NCBI GenBank assembly: GCA_017430765.1
Contig: JAFRMI010000060.1
Coordinates: forward strand, 1 to 64,000
Source of the DNA: Lachnospiraceae bacterium
Lineage (GTDB): Bacteria > Bacillota_A > Clostridia > Lachnospirales > Lachnospiraceae
DNA: 64,000 nt
Direction of reading: 5' to 3'
A program made the translations under genes and the position numbers. Below, one piece after another: positions 8,510-17,047 of the stretch. Position 1 is the first letter of the stretch. The number at the start of each line of letters is the position of its first letter. The notes beneath the pieces were generated by a model. It saw only the letters and a list, made by a program, of their open reading frames with translations, was not told the DNA's origin and did no database searches.

Positions 8510-9442
8510 CTATACTTCCTCATACCCGTCGAAGAATTCGCGGTTCATGCTGCAGTGCCGCACCAGCCACATCGGAAGTTTCCGGTAATTTTTGCCAAGC
8601 TTAAATCCAAGCAGGCGGAATGCGCACTGAATACAGAACCCGGGGAACAGATAGATTTTGCCCATTTCCGAAAGTGACGAAGCAACATACCGCACAAGCC
8701 GCATGCCTTCTCCTTCCGACCGGATCTGGCGGAAGATCTCCGGATGCATGGCCTGCGATACCCCGTTGTCGAAGTTGCGCCGGAACTGCTGCAAATTGGT
8801 GTAATTGTGGGAATGAAAAACCTCCGCATCCGCGCAGTAGGCGACCGAATAGCCGAGACTCAGGATCCGTCCGACATAGATCATATCCTCATTAAATATG
8901 GAGGGCGCGGAAAACCCGCCCATCTCCTGAAAGAGTCTGCGCTCGTACATCGCACATGTGTTGGAACAGAAATAGGTCTTGATTCCCAGCGTACTGAGAT
9001 CCCGGATCGTCCGGACCTCGCTCTCCTCCGGATAGTTGAAGCTCCGCACACACCCCTCCGCGATGCGGCAGTCCGCTTTCGGCAGCTGCCTCGCATAGGC
9101 CGCCTTCACTTTTGGATCGGAAAATGCAGCCAGCAGTCTCCCGACCAGCTGCTCATCGGCGGGACATGCGTCCTGTGTAAGAAACAGCAGGTAATCGGAT
9201 TCGGCAAAGCCTGCTCCCATATTCCGTGTTCCCGCGTGGTCAAACTCCTGCTTTGTGATATGAAAGACCTCCGCTCCCGGAATTCCTTCCGTGAGAGCAT
9301 CGTCAAAATACTCCTCTCCCGTATTGATCACCAGAATCTGGCACACCGGATAGTCCTGCCTGCAGAGCGCAAGCAGGAGATCCCTGAATGTATGATCCGG
9401 TTTATAGGATGGAATAATCACATCCACCGTCTTTTGTTTCAT
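8510..9442 (-). CDS. Glycosyltransferase family 2 (rhamnosyltransferase-like)
   Basis: A 310-residue GT-A enzyme. The nucleotide-binding start VDVIIPSYKPD, the HAGTRNMG segment and the LFLTQDACP motif (in the place of the DxD) are typical of the rhamnosyltransferase branch of GT2. A later NEDM segment fits the acceptor side. A short hydrophobic stretch lies near the C-terminus (about 270-290) and may associate with the membrane. It would transfer a sugar, plausibly L-rhamnose, to a lipid-linked glycan on the cytoplasmic face. It stands alone between htrA and the LCP gene, behind a terminator, so it is probably its own unit serving the larger polysaccharide locus. Donor and acceptor cannot be read from the sequence. 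Confidence 0.82.
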   Translation of the reverse strand: MKQKTVDVIIPSYKPDHTFRDLLLALCRQDYPVCQILVINTGEEYFDDALTEGIPGAEVFHITKQEFDHAGTRNMGAGFAESDYLLFLTQDACPADEQLVGRLLAAFSDPKVKAAYARQLPKADCRIAEGCVRSFNYPEESEVRTIRDLSTLGIKTYFCSNTCAMYERRLFQEMGGFSAPSIFNEDMIYVGRILSLGYSVAYCADAEVFHSHNYTNLQQFRRNFDNGVSQAMHPEIFRQIRSEGEGMRLVRYVASSLSEMGKIYLFPGFCIQCAFRLLGFKLGKNYRKLPMWLVRHCSMNREFFDGYEEV

Positions 9443-9670
9443 CTGTTTCCCCTTTAAAAATGCCGAACACGTAAAACAAACACCGGGCCCCCGGCTCCCT
9501 CTCTTCCTGTACCGGCAGTTCCCTTATAACCCCTGTTTTGCGGCAGTCCCCTATTCTGCCGCAGAAACAGAGTCCGCCAGCGGACCTTCAGCTTCCCCCG
9601 TCTCTCCTTCATAAGAGAGCGCAGCGCATGAAAAACGGCTGTCACTCATTAAGGACACGGGGCCGTGACG
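9443..9670. other. Noncoding stretch with hairpins upstream of the glycosyltransferase
   Basis: No gene is supported here. It holds a perfect 7-bp hairpin (GCGGCAG/CTGCCGC, 9540-9562) and a second small hairpin near 9570-9585 (GTCCGC/GCGGAC). They would lie in the 5' leader of the gene at 8510-9442; no convincing promoter was found. A 63-codon reading frame across it is basic, low in complexity and without a ribosome site. Confidence 0.4.
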
Positions 9671-9710
9671 AAAAAGTACCATCCCCATGCACATGCATGG
9701 CGGATGGTAC
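9671..9710 (-). terminator. Rho-independent terminator after the LCP gene
   Basis: Arms at 9676-9684 (GTACCATCC) and 9702-9710 (GGATGGTAC), extended by an inner stem CCATGC/GCATGG, are followed on the minus strand by five U residues. It ends the unit containing the LCP gene. Confidence 0.85.
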
Positions 9711-9739
9711 CTGCGTAACTTTTCAAAGAACCGGACGGA

Positions 9740-11560
9740 TTATTTGACGATGTCCGCTTCACCGCCGGACTTGGCGATGACGCTGTTCTTCAGAGCGACT
9801 TCACGGCTCTTCTCGGAAAGGCCGGAGAGAGCAACGATGTCCTGACTGTATTCTTTTACTGTTGCACTGCACTCATACTTCTTCTCGTCAAAGAGGAATT
9901 CATGCAGTTCCTGTACATTCTGCTCGAGTGTGACCGGAACGATCGTGTCCAACCGCCTCGATCCGACGTAAACATTCTTTTCGATATGCGCAAACGGGAA
10001 GCCGGATGTCTTGTCGATGTCGTAGGAGAACATCTCCGTTGCCATCTTCACGATCTCCGCATTCGAGAAGGAAGTCTTGCAGAGCGGAAGAACATCCTCT
10101 ATCATGGCGTTGATCGTATTCATGCCGCCCTTCTTCGCCTTCTCGACAATCTTCTCGATCACGACTCTCTGGCGCTGTGTACGCTTCATGTCCCAGCCCG
10201 CTGTATAGCGGATTCTTGCGTAGGAAACCGCCTGTACGCCGTTCAGGTGATAGTACTGCGGCATAACCTGCGGATCGATCGGTGTATACTCAAGACCTGT
10301 GACCTTCGACGTCTCCACGCAGTAGTTATTCATATGAATGACTTCCTGATCCGTCATCCAGACATCGATTCCGCCGATGTCATCGACCAGTTTTGCCACA
10401 GAAGAGAAGTCCACAACGACGTAATCATGGATATTGAGGTCAAGATTCCGGTTGAGCATCGTCAGAAGCTGCTTGGCGCTTCCGTTCGCATAAGCTGCGT
10501 TGGCCTTGTCATAGCGGCCCGCCGCCGTTGTCTCGCCGGTCTGTGTGCCGCCGCCCTCATCGTAGTTATAATACTCGTTGTCGTGGCTGTAGGCATATTC
10601 CCTGGGCTCGTCGTCGTTATCCGCCTGTGACGTTTCCGGCGCAGACGCCTCACTCTCCTGCTCATTCTGCTCCTGCTCTGTGACCGCCACCATTTCTTCC
10701 CCGTCATTTCCGGAATTCTCAGGGACTGCATTCTCTTCGTTGGCGGTATGGCTCGTATCATCGTCTGTGATCGGAGCGACATTCTCTGTCTCCGTCTCCG
10801 AACCGGAACCGGAGCCCGAGCCCGAACCGGAACCTGAGTCTGAACCCGAACCGGAGCCTGAGCCCGAACCGGAGCCTGAGCCCGAACCTGATCCCGAACC
10901 GGATGATCCGTCTCCGGAAGGTTCATTATATTCCGGCACAGCGTCTCCTCCGTCCGCGTCATTGCCGCTTCCCTCGTCGATCTCAACGGGAGCTTCCTCT
11001 CCGCCGCCGCCGTCATCGCCGCCGTCATCGCCGCCGCCCTCATCGTCAAAGGACGTAAACTCTTCGAATTCGTCGTCATCCCCCTGGGAGGTGGTCGATT
11101 CGCGGGAACCGATATTAAGAAGCGTGTCCCTGTAAAGGGAAACCATCCGGATCTCACCGGTATCATTATTGATACTGGCAATGATCATGGTATCACTGTT
11201 CGCGTAGTCGATCTGGTTGACGTCACGCGTATCAAGACCGACAAGCGCGATATTCGTGTACCCTTTCAGCTTCTTATTCTTGGCAACTTCCTCATTCTCT
11301 TCCGCGGCGTCGCCGTCCGCGTTCGGATCTTCCCCTGTTTCCGTATAGGTCACCGGGTTGCCGTCCTTGTCAACGGACGCCGTCTTCCCGCCGGTCTTCC
11401 CGGCGTTATTTCCGCCGACACCCGAACCGATCGCGTTGAGGCCCTCGTTGATCCTCGCAAAAACAAAGATCCCGATGACAAGGGCAAGCAAAACGATGAG
11501 CTCAATAATGAAGATCACCAGAGAAGCTTTCTTTTTTTTCTTCTTCTTTAAATCTGCCAT
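9740..11560 (-). CDS. LytR-CpsA-Psr (LCP) family wall-polymer ligase with large insertion
   Basis: A 606-residue membrane protein. A Lys-rich start is followed by one helix (about 13-35), so the rest is extracellular. LCP enzymes transfer undecaprenyl-diphosphate-linked polymers to peptidoglycan. The LCP fold begins at 100 ([13 protein letters not shown], then NSDTMI and SLYRDT around 121-146, holding the conserved Asp and Arg) and resumes at about 350 ([10 protein letters not shown]), ending with [19 protein letters not shown]. Between these halves lies an insertion of about 195 residues (152-348), very acidic, with a Gly-Ser run at about 219-254, where normal LCP proteins have only a short loop. 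It follows the phosphotransferase gene by 54 nt and precedes a terminator. It probably attaches the polysaccharide made by the locus to the wall. Confidence 0.9.
   Translation of the reverse strand: MADLKKKKKKKASLVIFIIELIVLLALVIGIFVFARINEGLNAIGSGVGGNNAGKTGGKTASVDKDGNPVTYTETGEDPNADGDAAEENEEVAKNKKLKGYTNIALVGLDTRDVNQIDYANSDTMIIASINNDTGEIRMVSLYRDTLLNIGSRESTTSQGDDDEFEEFTSFDDEGGGDDGGDDGGGGEEAPVEIDEGSGNDADGGDAVPEYNEPSGDGSSGSGSGSGSGSGSGSGSGSGSDSGSGSGSGSGSGSETETENVAPITDDDTSHTANEENAVPENSGNDGEEMVAVTEQEQNEQESEASAPETSQADNDDEPREYAYSHDNEYYNYDEGGGTQTGETTAAGRYDKANAAYANGSAKQLLTMLNRNLDLNIHDYVVVDFSSVAKLVDDIGGIDVWMTDQEVIHMNNYCVETSKVTGLEYTPIDPQVMPQYYHLNGVQAVSYARIRYTAGWDMKRTQRQRVVIEKIVEKAKKGGMNTINAMIEDVLPLCKTSFSNAEIVKMATEMFSYDIDKTSGFPFAHIEKNVYVGSRRLDTIVPVTLEQNVQELHEFLFDEKKYECSATVKEYSQDIVALSGLSEKSREVALKNSVIAKSGGEADIVK
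10800..10902 (-). repeat. Gly-Ser codon repeat inside the LCP gene
   Basis: About 17 tandem copies of a degenerate 6-nt unit encode an alternating Gly-Ser run (one Ser replaced by Asp). The tract is prone to slippage, so its length may vary between strains. The opposite strand reads as a Glu-Pro run, which is not a gene. Confidence 0.85.
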
Positions 11561-11614
11561 AATACTCCTTTTCGTGGATCCGGCCGGAGGACGCTGAATA
11601 ATACAGCCGTCTGA

Positions 11615-13021
11615 TCAGTAAGCGTTTTTGTTGACAAACCCCCGGAATGCAGTCAGAAACAGGATCTTAAGATCCAGTCCCAGTGTCCAGTTCTCAATAT
11701 AGTAAAGATCGTGATCGATCCGCTTGCGGATCGAAGTATCTCCGCGGTATCCGTTGACCTGCGCCCAGCCCGTCATTCCCGGACGGACCTGGTGCTTGAT
11801 CATATAACGGGGAATCTCCTCCTGGAACTTTTCGACAAAATACGGCCGCTCCGGCCTCGGTCCCACAAGAGACATATCCCCTTTCAGAACATTGAAGAGC
11901 TGCGGCAGCTCATCGATGCTCGTCTTTCTCATAAACTTTCCGACTCCGGTCACGCGCGGGTCATTCCGGGTCGTCCACTTCTTCTTTTCCTTCTGGTCGT
12001 CCTGTACGACCATGGACCGGAATTTGTACATCATAAACGGCTGATTCCGAAGGCCCACCCTCTCCTGCCTGTAGATCAGCGGTCCGGGAGAAGTGACCTT
12101 AATCAGAATCGCGAACACCAGCATCACGGGAAAAAACAGCACAATACATACCAGGCTTCCCACGATATCCATCAGCCTTTTCACCATCGCCGGAAATGCG
12201 TTGCTCAAAGGCACGTAACGGATATTAATGACGGGAAGACCAAGTATGTCCTCCGTGTACGGCTTTGTCGGTATGATGTTGTTGTAATCCGGTATGAACT
12301 TGGTGTGCACACCCGATTTCTCGCAAAGCGCGACTATATTTTCAAGCCTGTAGTATTCAGACAGCCCGAGCGTGATCGCGATCTCGTCCAGATGATTCTC
12401 CGGAAGGATAATCATAAGGTTGTCGATCCGCCCGAGAACTTTGATCCCCTTATATTCTGTCCCCGCCTCAATCCGGTCATCAAGAATGCCCCTTATATTG
12501 AGTCCCCACTGCGGGTTCATCAGCACCCTGTCGATATATTCCTCCGCCGCACGGCTGTATCCGACCAGAAGCAGATTCCGGATGAATCGTCCCTGCCGGC
12601 GCATCTCCTTGACGATGCCCCACACGAAGAACCGAACCGCGATATCGGACAAGGCGTTGATCGCGAAGAATGTGAGAAGCATGGTTCTCGACCAGTCAAT
12701 CTGGCGCCCCATAAAGAGAGCCAGGTTGAACAGCAGGTAGCCGATGATGTTGGCGGTGATCACGTTGCTGATCTCCGCACGGCGGCCCCTCATCCTGTTT
12801 GCCTGGTACAGCCCCACTGCCCAGTACAGAAGAATCAGTACGGGAACAGCGAAATACAGTGCGCTCACATATGTGCGGAACGGCACGGTTTCAACGGAGC
12901 CTCCCGAAAAAAGACGGCTCCGGAACTTCAGATACCAGGCCAGGAGGTAAGACAGGACAGCGATCGCGGCGTCAATAAGCGCCAGAAGCCGGCTGAAATA
13001 CTTTTGATTATTCTCCGTCAA
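11615..13021 (-). CDS. Polyprenyl-phosphate hexose-1-phosphate transferase (WbaP/CpsE type)
   Basis: A 468-residue initiating enzyme of polysaccharide synthesis. Four to five N-terminal membrane helices (about 10-130) precede a CoA-binding-like domain and a last membrane segment (about 280-300). The catalytic bacterial sugar transferase domain follows, with [20 protein letters not shown], the segment [20 protein letters not shown], and [10 protein letters not shown]. The reaction moves hexose-1-phosphate from a UDP-sugar to undecaprenyl phosphate; glucose or galactose is usual, but the sequence does not decide. The start is a TTG at 13021 with AGAGG 8 nt before it; there is no better ATG. A promoter (13101-13129) and a leader hairpin precede it, and the LCP gene follows. 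Confidence 0.92.
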   Translation of the reverse strand: MTENNQKYFSRLLALIDAAIAVLSYLLAWYLKFRSRLFSGGSVETVPFRTYVSALYFAVPVLILLYWAVGLYQANRMRGRRAEISNVITANIIGYLLFNLALFMGRQIDWSRTMLLTFFAINALSDIAVRFFVWGIVKEMRRQGRFIRNLLLVGYSRAAEEYIDRVLMNPQWGLNIRGILDDRIEAGTEYKGIKVLGRIDNLMIILPENHLDEIAITLGLSEYYRLENIVALCEKSGVHTKFIPDYNNIIPTKPYTEDILGLPVINIRYVPLSNAFPAMVKRLMDIVGSLVCIVLFFPVMLVFAILIKVTSPGPLIYRQERVGLRNQPFMMYKFRSMVVQDDQKEKKKWTTRNDPRVTGVGKFMRKTSIDELPQLFNVLKGDMSLVGPRPERPYFVEKFQEEIPRYMIKHQVRPGMTGWAQVNGYRGDTSIRKRIDHDLYYIENWTLGLDLKILFLTAFRGFVNKNAY

Positions 13022-13038
13022 TTGCAGATCCTCTATGA

Positions 13039-13058
13039 CTGTCCGGGATTCCGGACAG
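13039..13058 (-). promoter_or_regulatory. Leader hairpin before the phosphotransferase gene
   Basis: A perfect 8-bp hairpin with a 4-nt loop (CTGTCCGG/CCGGACAG) lies just upstream of the ribosome site (about 13030-13034) and the TTG start. No U-run follows, so it could affect ribosome access or mRNA stability rather than stop transcription. Confidence 0.45.
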
Positions 13059-13100
13059 TTATGATTCTCTTAAAAGCCTTCTCATCTCCTACAAAGTCCA

Positions 13101-13129
13101 ACCATAACATATTCCGTACCATTTGGCAA
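13101..13129 (-). promoter_or_regulatory. Promoter for the phosphotransferase-LCP pair
   Basis: TTGCCA (13124-13129) and TATGGT (13101-13106) are separated by 17 nt on the minus strand, matching the consensus at five and four of six positions. This implies a separate start for 11615-13021 within the long minus-strand run. Confidence 0.5.
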
Positions 13130-13176
13130 GAATGCGGCGGCTTCCTAATATTTTTTTTAGAAAGTGCCACGTTTGA

Positions 13177-14154
13177 TTATCTGCGGACCAGTCTTCTTGG
13201 GATATTTGTCCAAAGATCCATCTGGATCTTCCGGTAATGCGGCAGATTTTTCCACAAAAACCGGACGCGCCTGCCTTCTTTTCTTCCCTGCGCGGAGAGT
13301 GCAAATCCATGCGCAATCCCCTTCACATATTCCCTTCCGTATCCCTTGACTGCAAAGAAGAGGGCCTTGATCAGAAACCCCGGAAGCAGAAACGGGAGAT
13401 TCAGAAGAATCTGCGGAAGCGGCATATTCTTCGATATCAGGTAGATGCTGTTCCTCGATGTATTCTTCACCTTGAACAGATTGTAGACGGATCCGCTCGT
13501 CGCGCTTCCGACGTGCAGGACACGCGCCGAGGGGATGTAGTAATTCCTGTATCCGCTGATCCTGGCCCTCCAGCCGATATCGCAGTCCTCCAGATACGCA
13601 AAATGGTGCTCGTCAAACACCCCGATCGCATCCATCGCCTTCATGCGGTAGATCGCCGCGCCGGCACAGCTGAAAAAGATCTCCTCCGCTTTTGTGAATA
13701 CCTCGCGCGGCGCTCCTTTTCCCCGCGCGAAAGCCCAGCCGAGCGCGCAGTAGAGATCCCCGGCGTCGTCGATGACCGCCGGATTTGCCATCCGCAGCAT
13801 CTTCGCCTGGCAGGAAAATGCATCCGGCAGTTCCTCCATGGCCCGCACCAGTTCCCCTACAAAATTCGCATCCGCTTTCGTGTCGTTATTAAGAAGAATC
13901 ACGTAATCCGCGCCGGCTGAGGCCCGGATCCCGGTATTTACGGCTCCGCAGAAACCCGAATTATGCGGGAGCGCGATCAGCTCCGCCTCCGGATAGCGGG
14001 ATCTGATATACTCCGCGCTTCCGTCTGTGGAGCCGTTATCGACAACAATGACCCGGTCCGGTTTTACTGCCTGGCGCCGCATCGCGCCGAGGCAGTCGTC
14101 CAGATAACGGATCCCGTTATAATTCGGTATCACAACCGTTGTAACTGCAGACAT
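13177..14154 (-). CDS. Glycosyltransferase family 2
   Basis: A 325-residue GT-A enzyme of the rhamnosyl/WcaE-like branch. The start TTVVIPNYNGIRYLDDCL, the VVDNGSTDGS segment, the LLNNDTKAD donor/metal site and the YLEDCDIGWRARISGY motif (acceptor and catalytic Asp) are all intact. A short hydrophobic region near 255-280 could touch the membrane. It is the last gene of the rml/wzm/wzt run, about 105 nt after the preceding GT gene. It would add one residue to the repeat or primer of the polysaccharide; given the linked dTDP-rhamnose genes, L-rhamnose is a reasonable donor, but that is inference. Confidence 0.85.
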   Translation of the reverse strand: MSAVTTVVIPNYNGIRYLDDCLGAMRRQAVKPDRVIVVDNGSTDGSAEYIRSRYPEAELIALPHNSGFCGAVNTGIRASAGADYVILLNNDTKADANFVGELVRAMEELPDAFSCQAKMLRMANPAVIDDAGDLYCALGWAFARGKGAPREVFTKAEEIFFSCAGAAIYRMKAMDAIGVFDEHHFAYLEDCDIGWRARISGYRNYYIPSARVLHVGSATSGSVYNLFKVKNTSRNSIYLISKNMPLPQILLNLPFLLPGFLIKALFFAVKGYGREYVKGIAHGFALSAQGRKEGRRVRFLWKNLPHYRKIQMDLWTNIPRRLVRR

Positions 14155-14259
14155 GATCCTGTTTTGTCCTTTCCAAAAGATGTTTTACTTCGGAGCCCTT
14201 TTCACAGCCTTGGGAACTGATCCGGCACTCCGGAAAGCTCTGCCGCACCGTTTGGACCC

Positions 14260-16071
14260 CTACTGGACCCTGAGAGAATAGTTCCACTTTTTGAGCGACA
14301 GATTGGGGTTGTAGAAGGGATCCCCTTCTTTCAGAAGATCCAGATAGTGGACGCGGAAATACTCAATCTCGCTTTGGAAGCGCCGCGCCTTCTTCGGCGT
14401 ATCCTCCGCGCCGCGCGTCCTCGATTCGTCGTGATACAGTTCGGCAAACGGGTCATAGACGATCCGGTATCCCAGTTTCCCGATCTTCAGACAGAGGTCC
14501 ACGTCGTTGAAAGCGACCGCGAGCTCCTCTGTAAATCCGCCGACTTTCTCAAACGCTTCCCGTTTCACCATCATGCAGGCCGCCGTCACGGCGCTCAAAT
14601 CCTGCATAAGGGAAGCCTTGTGCATATAGCCGGATCTTCCGCGCGGCAGATCCACAAACATCGATCCCGCGACCCCGCCGATCCCGATCACGATCCCGGC
14701 GCTTTGCACGCGGTTGTCCGGATAGTAGAGCTTTGCCCCGACCGCACCGACATCCGGCCTCTGGCAGACTCCGAGAAGTTCCGTCAGCCAGTCGGAAGAA
14801 ATGGTGCCCCGAACGTCGTTGTTGAGGAACAGAATATAATCCCCCGTCGCATAGCGCACTCCGTAATTGTTGATCGCGGAGTAGTTGAACTCCTTCTTCC
14901 ACCTGACGAGCCGGACTTCCCTTATGGAAGAAATCTTCTTATAATACTCGAACGTCTCCCTCTTCTGGCTGTTATTTTCGACAATAATAATCTCCAGCTT
15001 CCGGTATCCCGTGTCAAGGAGCGCTTCGAGACACTCCCTGAGAGCCTCGGTCTCATCCTTATTCGGGATAATCACAGAGACAGTCGCGGACAGGTCCGCC
15101 GGATACTTAACCCGGTAGAATCCGAAGTCCGGGAGGGCCTCCACTTCTCCCTCCTGCCCGATCCGCGCAAGATGCGCCTCGATAGCCCGCTTCCCGGCGT
15201 CATACGCGTACTGCTTGCTCATGGGATTGTCCGCCGTGGAAGCCTCGTGGGTCCGCCAGTGGTAGAGGACCCCGGGCACGCGGACGATGCACTCCGCCTT
15301 TTCCGTGCAGCGGAAGATGAAGTCATAATCCTGCGCGCCGTCCATCTCCGGATTAAAGACGCCCGCGCGGTCAATGAGCTCCCTTTTTACGACAAGAAAA
15401 TGCGTGATGTAGTTGTTCGACCGAAGCAGATCCTCGTTAAATCCCGGTTTGAAATGCGGCTGGTAGTATTTTGTGAGGCCGGAATTCACCTTGTCCTCAT
15501 CCGTGTAGAGGAGATCCGCGCCTTTTTGGACAATCTGCAGCGCGATCTCATAGAGCGCATTCGGTTCGAGGAGATCGTCGTGGTCCAGAAAACCGATATA
15601 CTCCCCCTTCGCCGCGGCCATGCCCCGGTTCGTATTCTCCGCAATTCCGTAATTTTCCGCAAGCGGGACGTAGCGAATCCGCGGATCCGTCTCCGCAAAT
15701 GCATTCGTGACGGAACATACGCTGCCTTCTTCCGCCGTTTCCGCGGAGCCCTTCGCGCCGGCATCCGCAATCACGAGCTCGAAGTTCTCATAGCTCTGCT
15801 CCCTTACGGACCGGATCAGTTCAGTGAGAAACTTCTCCGGCGTGCGGTACGCCGGAACGACGATGGAAATAAGAGGGCCGTCCGCGATGGGATGGTTTCT
15901 CTGCTTTCTCAGAGTCTCCTTTGCTGCCCGGTGCTGCTCAAACCACGGCCCGTAGGGAACCTCCTCCGGTTCCATGCGCTCCATCAGCCGGTTGAAGAAT
16001 TCCTTCGTCCCGAAATGCTTCCAGTACAGAATCCCTTTTTTCACTTTGTAAGGTGTGATCGGAAACTTCAT
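14260..16071 (-). CDS. Two-domain family 2 glycosyltransferase
   Basis: A 603-residue enzyme with two GT-A units. The first (about 66-290) starts at ISIVVPAYRTPEKFL and carries GFLDHDDLLEP and LYTDEDK; the second (about 330-603) starts at VSVIIPNKDE and carries LFLNNDVRG and FNDVDLCLKIGKLGY. The second part closely matches the C-terminal parts of the proteins at 17048-19492 and 21823-24912, so these are paralogues. Such double GTs often add two residues, or both alternate linkages, to polysaccharide repeats. Both donor sites keep their acidic residues, so both units look active. It follows rfbD by 21 nt. Confidence 0.87.
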   Translation of the reverse strand: MKFPITPYKVKKGILYWKHFGTKEFFNRLMERMEPEEVPYGPWFEQHRAAKETLRKQRNHPIADGPLISIVVPAYRTPEKFLTELIRSVREQSYENFELVIADAGAKGSAETAEEGSVCSVTNAFAETDPRIRYVPLAENYGIAENTNRGMAAAKGEYIGFLDHDDLLEPNALYEIALQIVQKGADLLYTDEDKVNSGLTKYYQPHFKPGFNEDLLRSNNYITHFLVVKRELIDRAGVFNPEMDGAQDYDFIFRCTEKAECIVRVPGVLYHWRTHEASTADNPMSKQYAYDAGKRAIEAHLARIGQEGEVEALPDFGFYRVKYPADLSATVSVIIPNKDETEALRECLEALLDTGYRKLEIIIVENNSQKRETFEYYKKISSIREVRLVRWKKEFNYSAINNYGVRYATGDYILFLNNDVRGTISSDWLTELLGVCQRPDVGAVGAKLYYPDNRVQSAGIVIGIGGVAGSMFVDLPRGRSGYMHKASLMQDLSAVTAACMMVKREAFEKVGGFTEELAVAFNDVDLCLKIGKLGYRIVYDPFAELYHDESRTRGAEDTPKKARRFQSEIEYFRVHYLDLLKEGDPFYNPNLSLKKWNYSLRVQ

Positions 16072-16092
16072 AAAGAGTCCTTTCTGCCGCCG

Positions 16093-17004
16093 TCAGCTCT
16101 CTTTCGGAAGCACGCGGATATATCTGCGCAGCGCATCCCTCCAGTCCGGAAGAGGCGCAAAGCCGTTCTCCGCAATCTTCGAGCGGTCCATGCGGCTGTT
16201 ATACGGCCGCGTCGCCTTCGCCCCGTACTCCTCCGATGTTACGGGATGCACCGTCACATCCGTCATGCCCGCCTCCTCGAAGATCGCGCGGGCGAAATCA
16301 TACCAGGAGATGTACTCTCCTTCATTTGTGACGTGATAGATGCCGTACCTGTCCGTTGTGATCATGTCAACGACCAGGCGCGCCAGATCGAGGGTGTAGG
16401 TGGGCGTTCCGATCTGGTCATTGACCACGCGGAGTTCCTTATGCGTTTTCCCGAGCCGCAGCATCGTCTTGATAAAGTTCGAGCCGTTGATCCCGAAGAC
16501 CCACGCGATGCGGAGAATAAAGTAGTTCTTCACATGGCTTTGAATTTCCAGTTCTCCCTCGGCCTTGGTCGCCCCGTAGACGCCGAGCGGATGCCGCTCG
16601 TCTTCCGGCTGCCAGGGGCGCGTCCCGTTCCCGTCAAACACATAATCCGTAGAAAAATACATCACGGGAATTCCCAGCTTCTCCGCCGTCTCCGCGATAT
16701 ATTTCGTCCCGAACGCATTGACCTTCCGGCACGCCTCCGGCATTTCCTCCGCCTTATCGACTGCCGTCCAGGCCGCGCAGTGGATCACCGCATCCGCTCC
16801 GGCTTCCGTGAGGACGCGGCGGACTTCCGCGGGATCTGTAATGTCCATCCTGACATAGGGCATCCCCGTCACGGGGGTCCCGTCATCGATTCCGCTGTAG
16901 TGCTCCGCGATATCGCTCCCGATCCCCTCCATATTCCGGGCCGCCAGTTCATTCATCACGTCGTGGCCGAGCTGTCCGCCGACTCCTGTTACAAATACTT
17001 TCAT
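16093..17004 (-). CDS. rfbD: dTDP-4-dehydrorhamnose reductase
   Basis: A 303-residue extended SDR that reduces dTDP-4-dehydro-L-rhamnose to dTDP-L-rhamnose with NAD(P)H, the last step of the pathway. The N-terminal TGVGGQLGHDV is the nucleotide-binding glycine motif, YFSTDYVFDG follows, and YGATKAEGE is the catalytic Tyr-Lys pair. The ATG at 17004 was chosen because GGAGG lies 5 nt upstream and the nucleotide fold begins immediately; an in-frame extension to 17046 adds only a basic tail. It is separated from rfbB-rfbA-rfbC by the transporter and GT genes but is in the same minus-strand run, 43 nt after the GT gene at 17048. No frame damage is seen. Confidence 0.94.
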   Translation of the reverse strand: MKVFVTGVGGQLGHDVMNELAARNMEGIGSDIAEHYSGIDDGTPVTGMPYVRMDITDPAEVRRVLTEAGADAVIHCAAWTAVDKAEEMPEACRKVNAFGTKYIAETAEKLGIPVMYFSTDYVFDGNGTRPWQPEDERHPLGVYGATKAEGELEIQSHVKNYFILRIAWVFGINGSNFIKTMLRLGKTHKELRVVNDQIGTPTYTLDLARLVVDMITTDRYGIYHVTNEGEYISWYDFARAIFEEAGMTDVTVHPVTSEEYGAKATRPYNSRMDRSKIAENGFAPLPDWRDALRRYIRVLPKES

Positions 17005-17047
17005 GTCTTCCTCCCGGGCAGGCCGGTGGGTGCGGCCTGCTCCCATC

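Noticed and set aside
9454..9645. 63-codon minus-strand frame upstream of the glycosyltransferase at 8510
   Set aside because: Basic, low-complexity product, no ribosome site, and it runs through two hairpins.
10680..11135. Plus-strand frame with a Glu-Pro repeat
   Set aside because: It is the antisense reading of the Gly-Ser repeat in the LCP gene.
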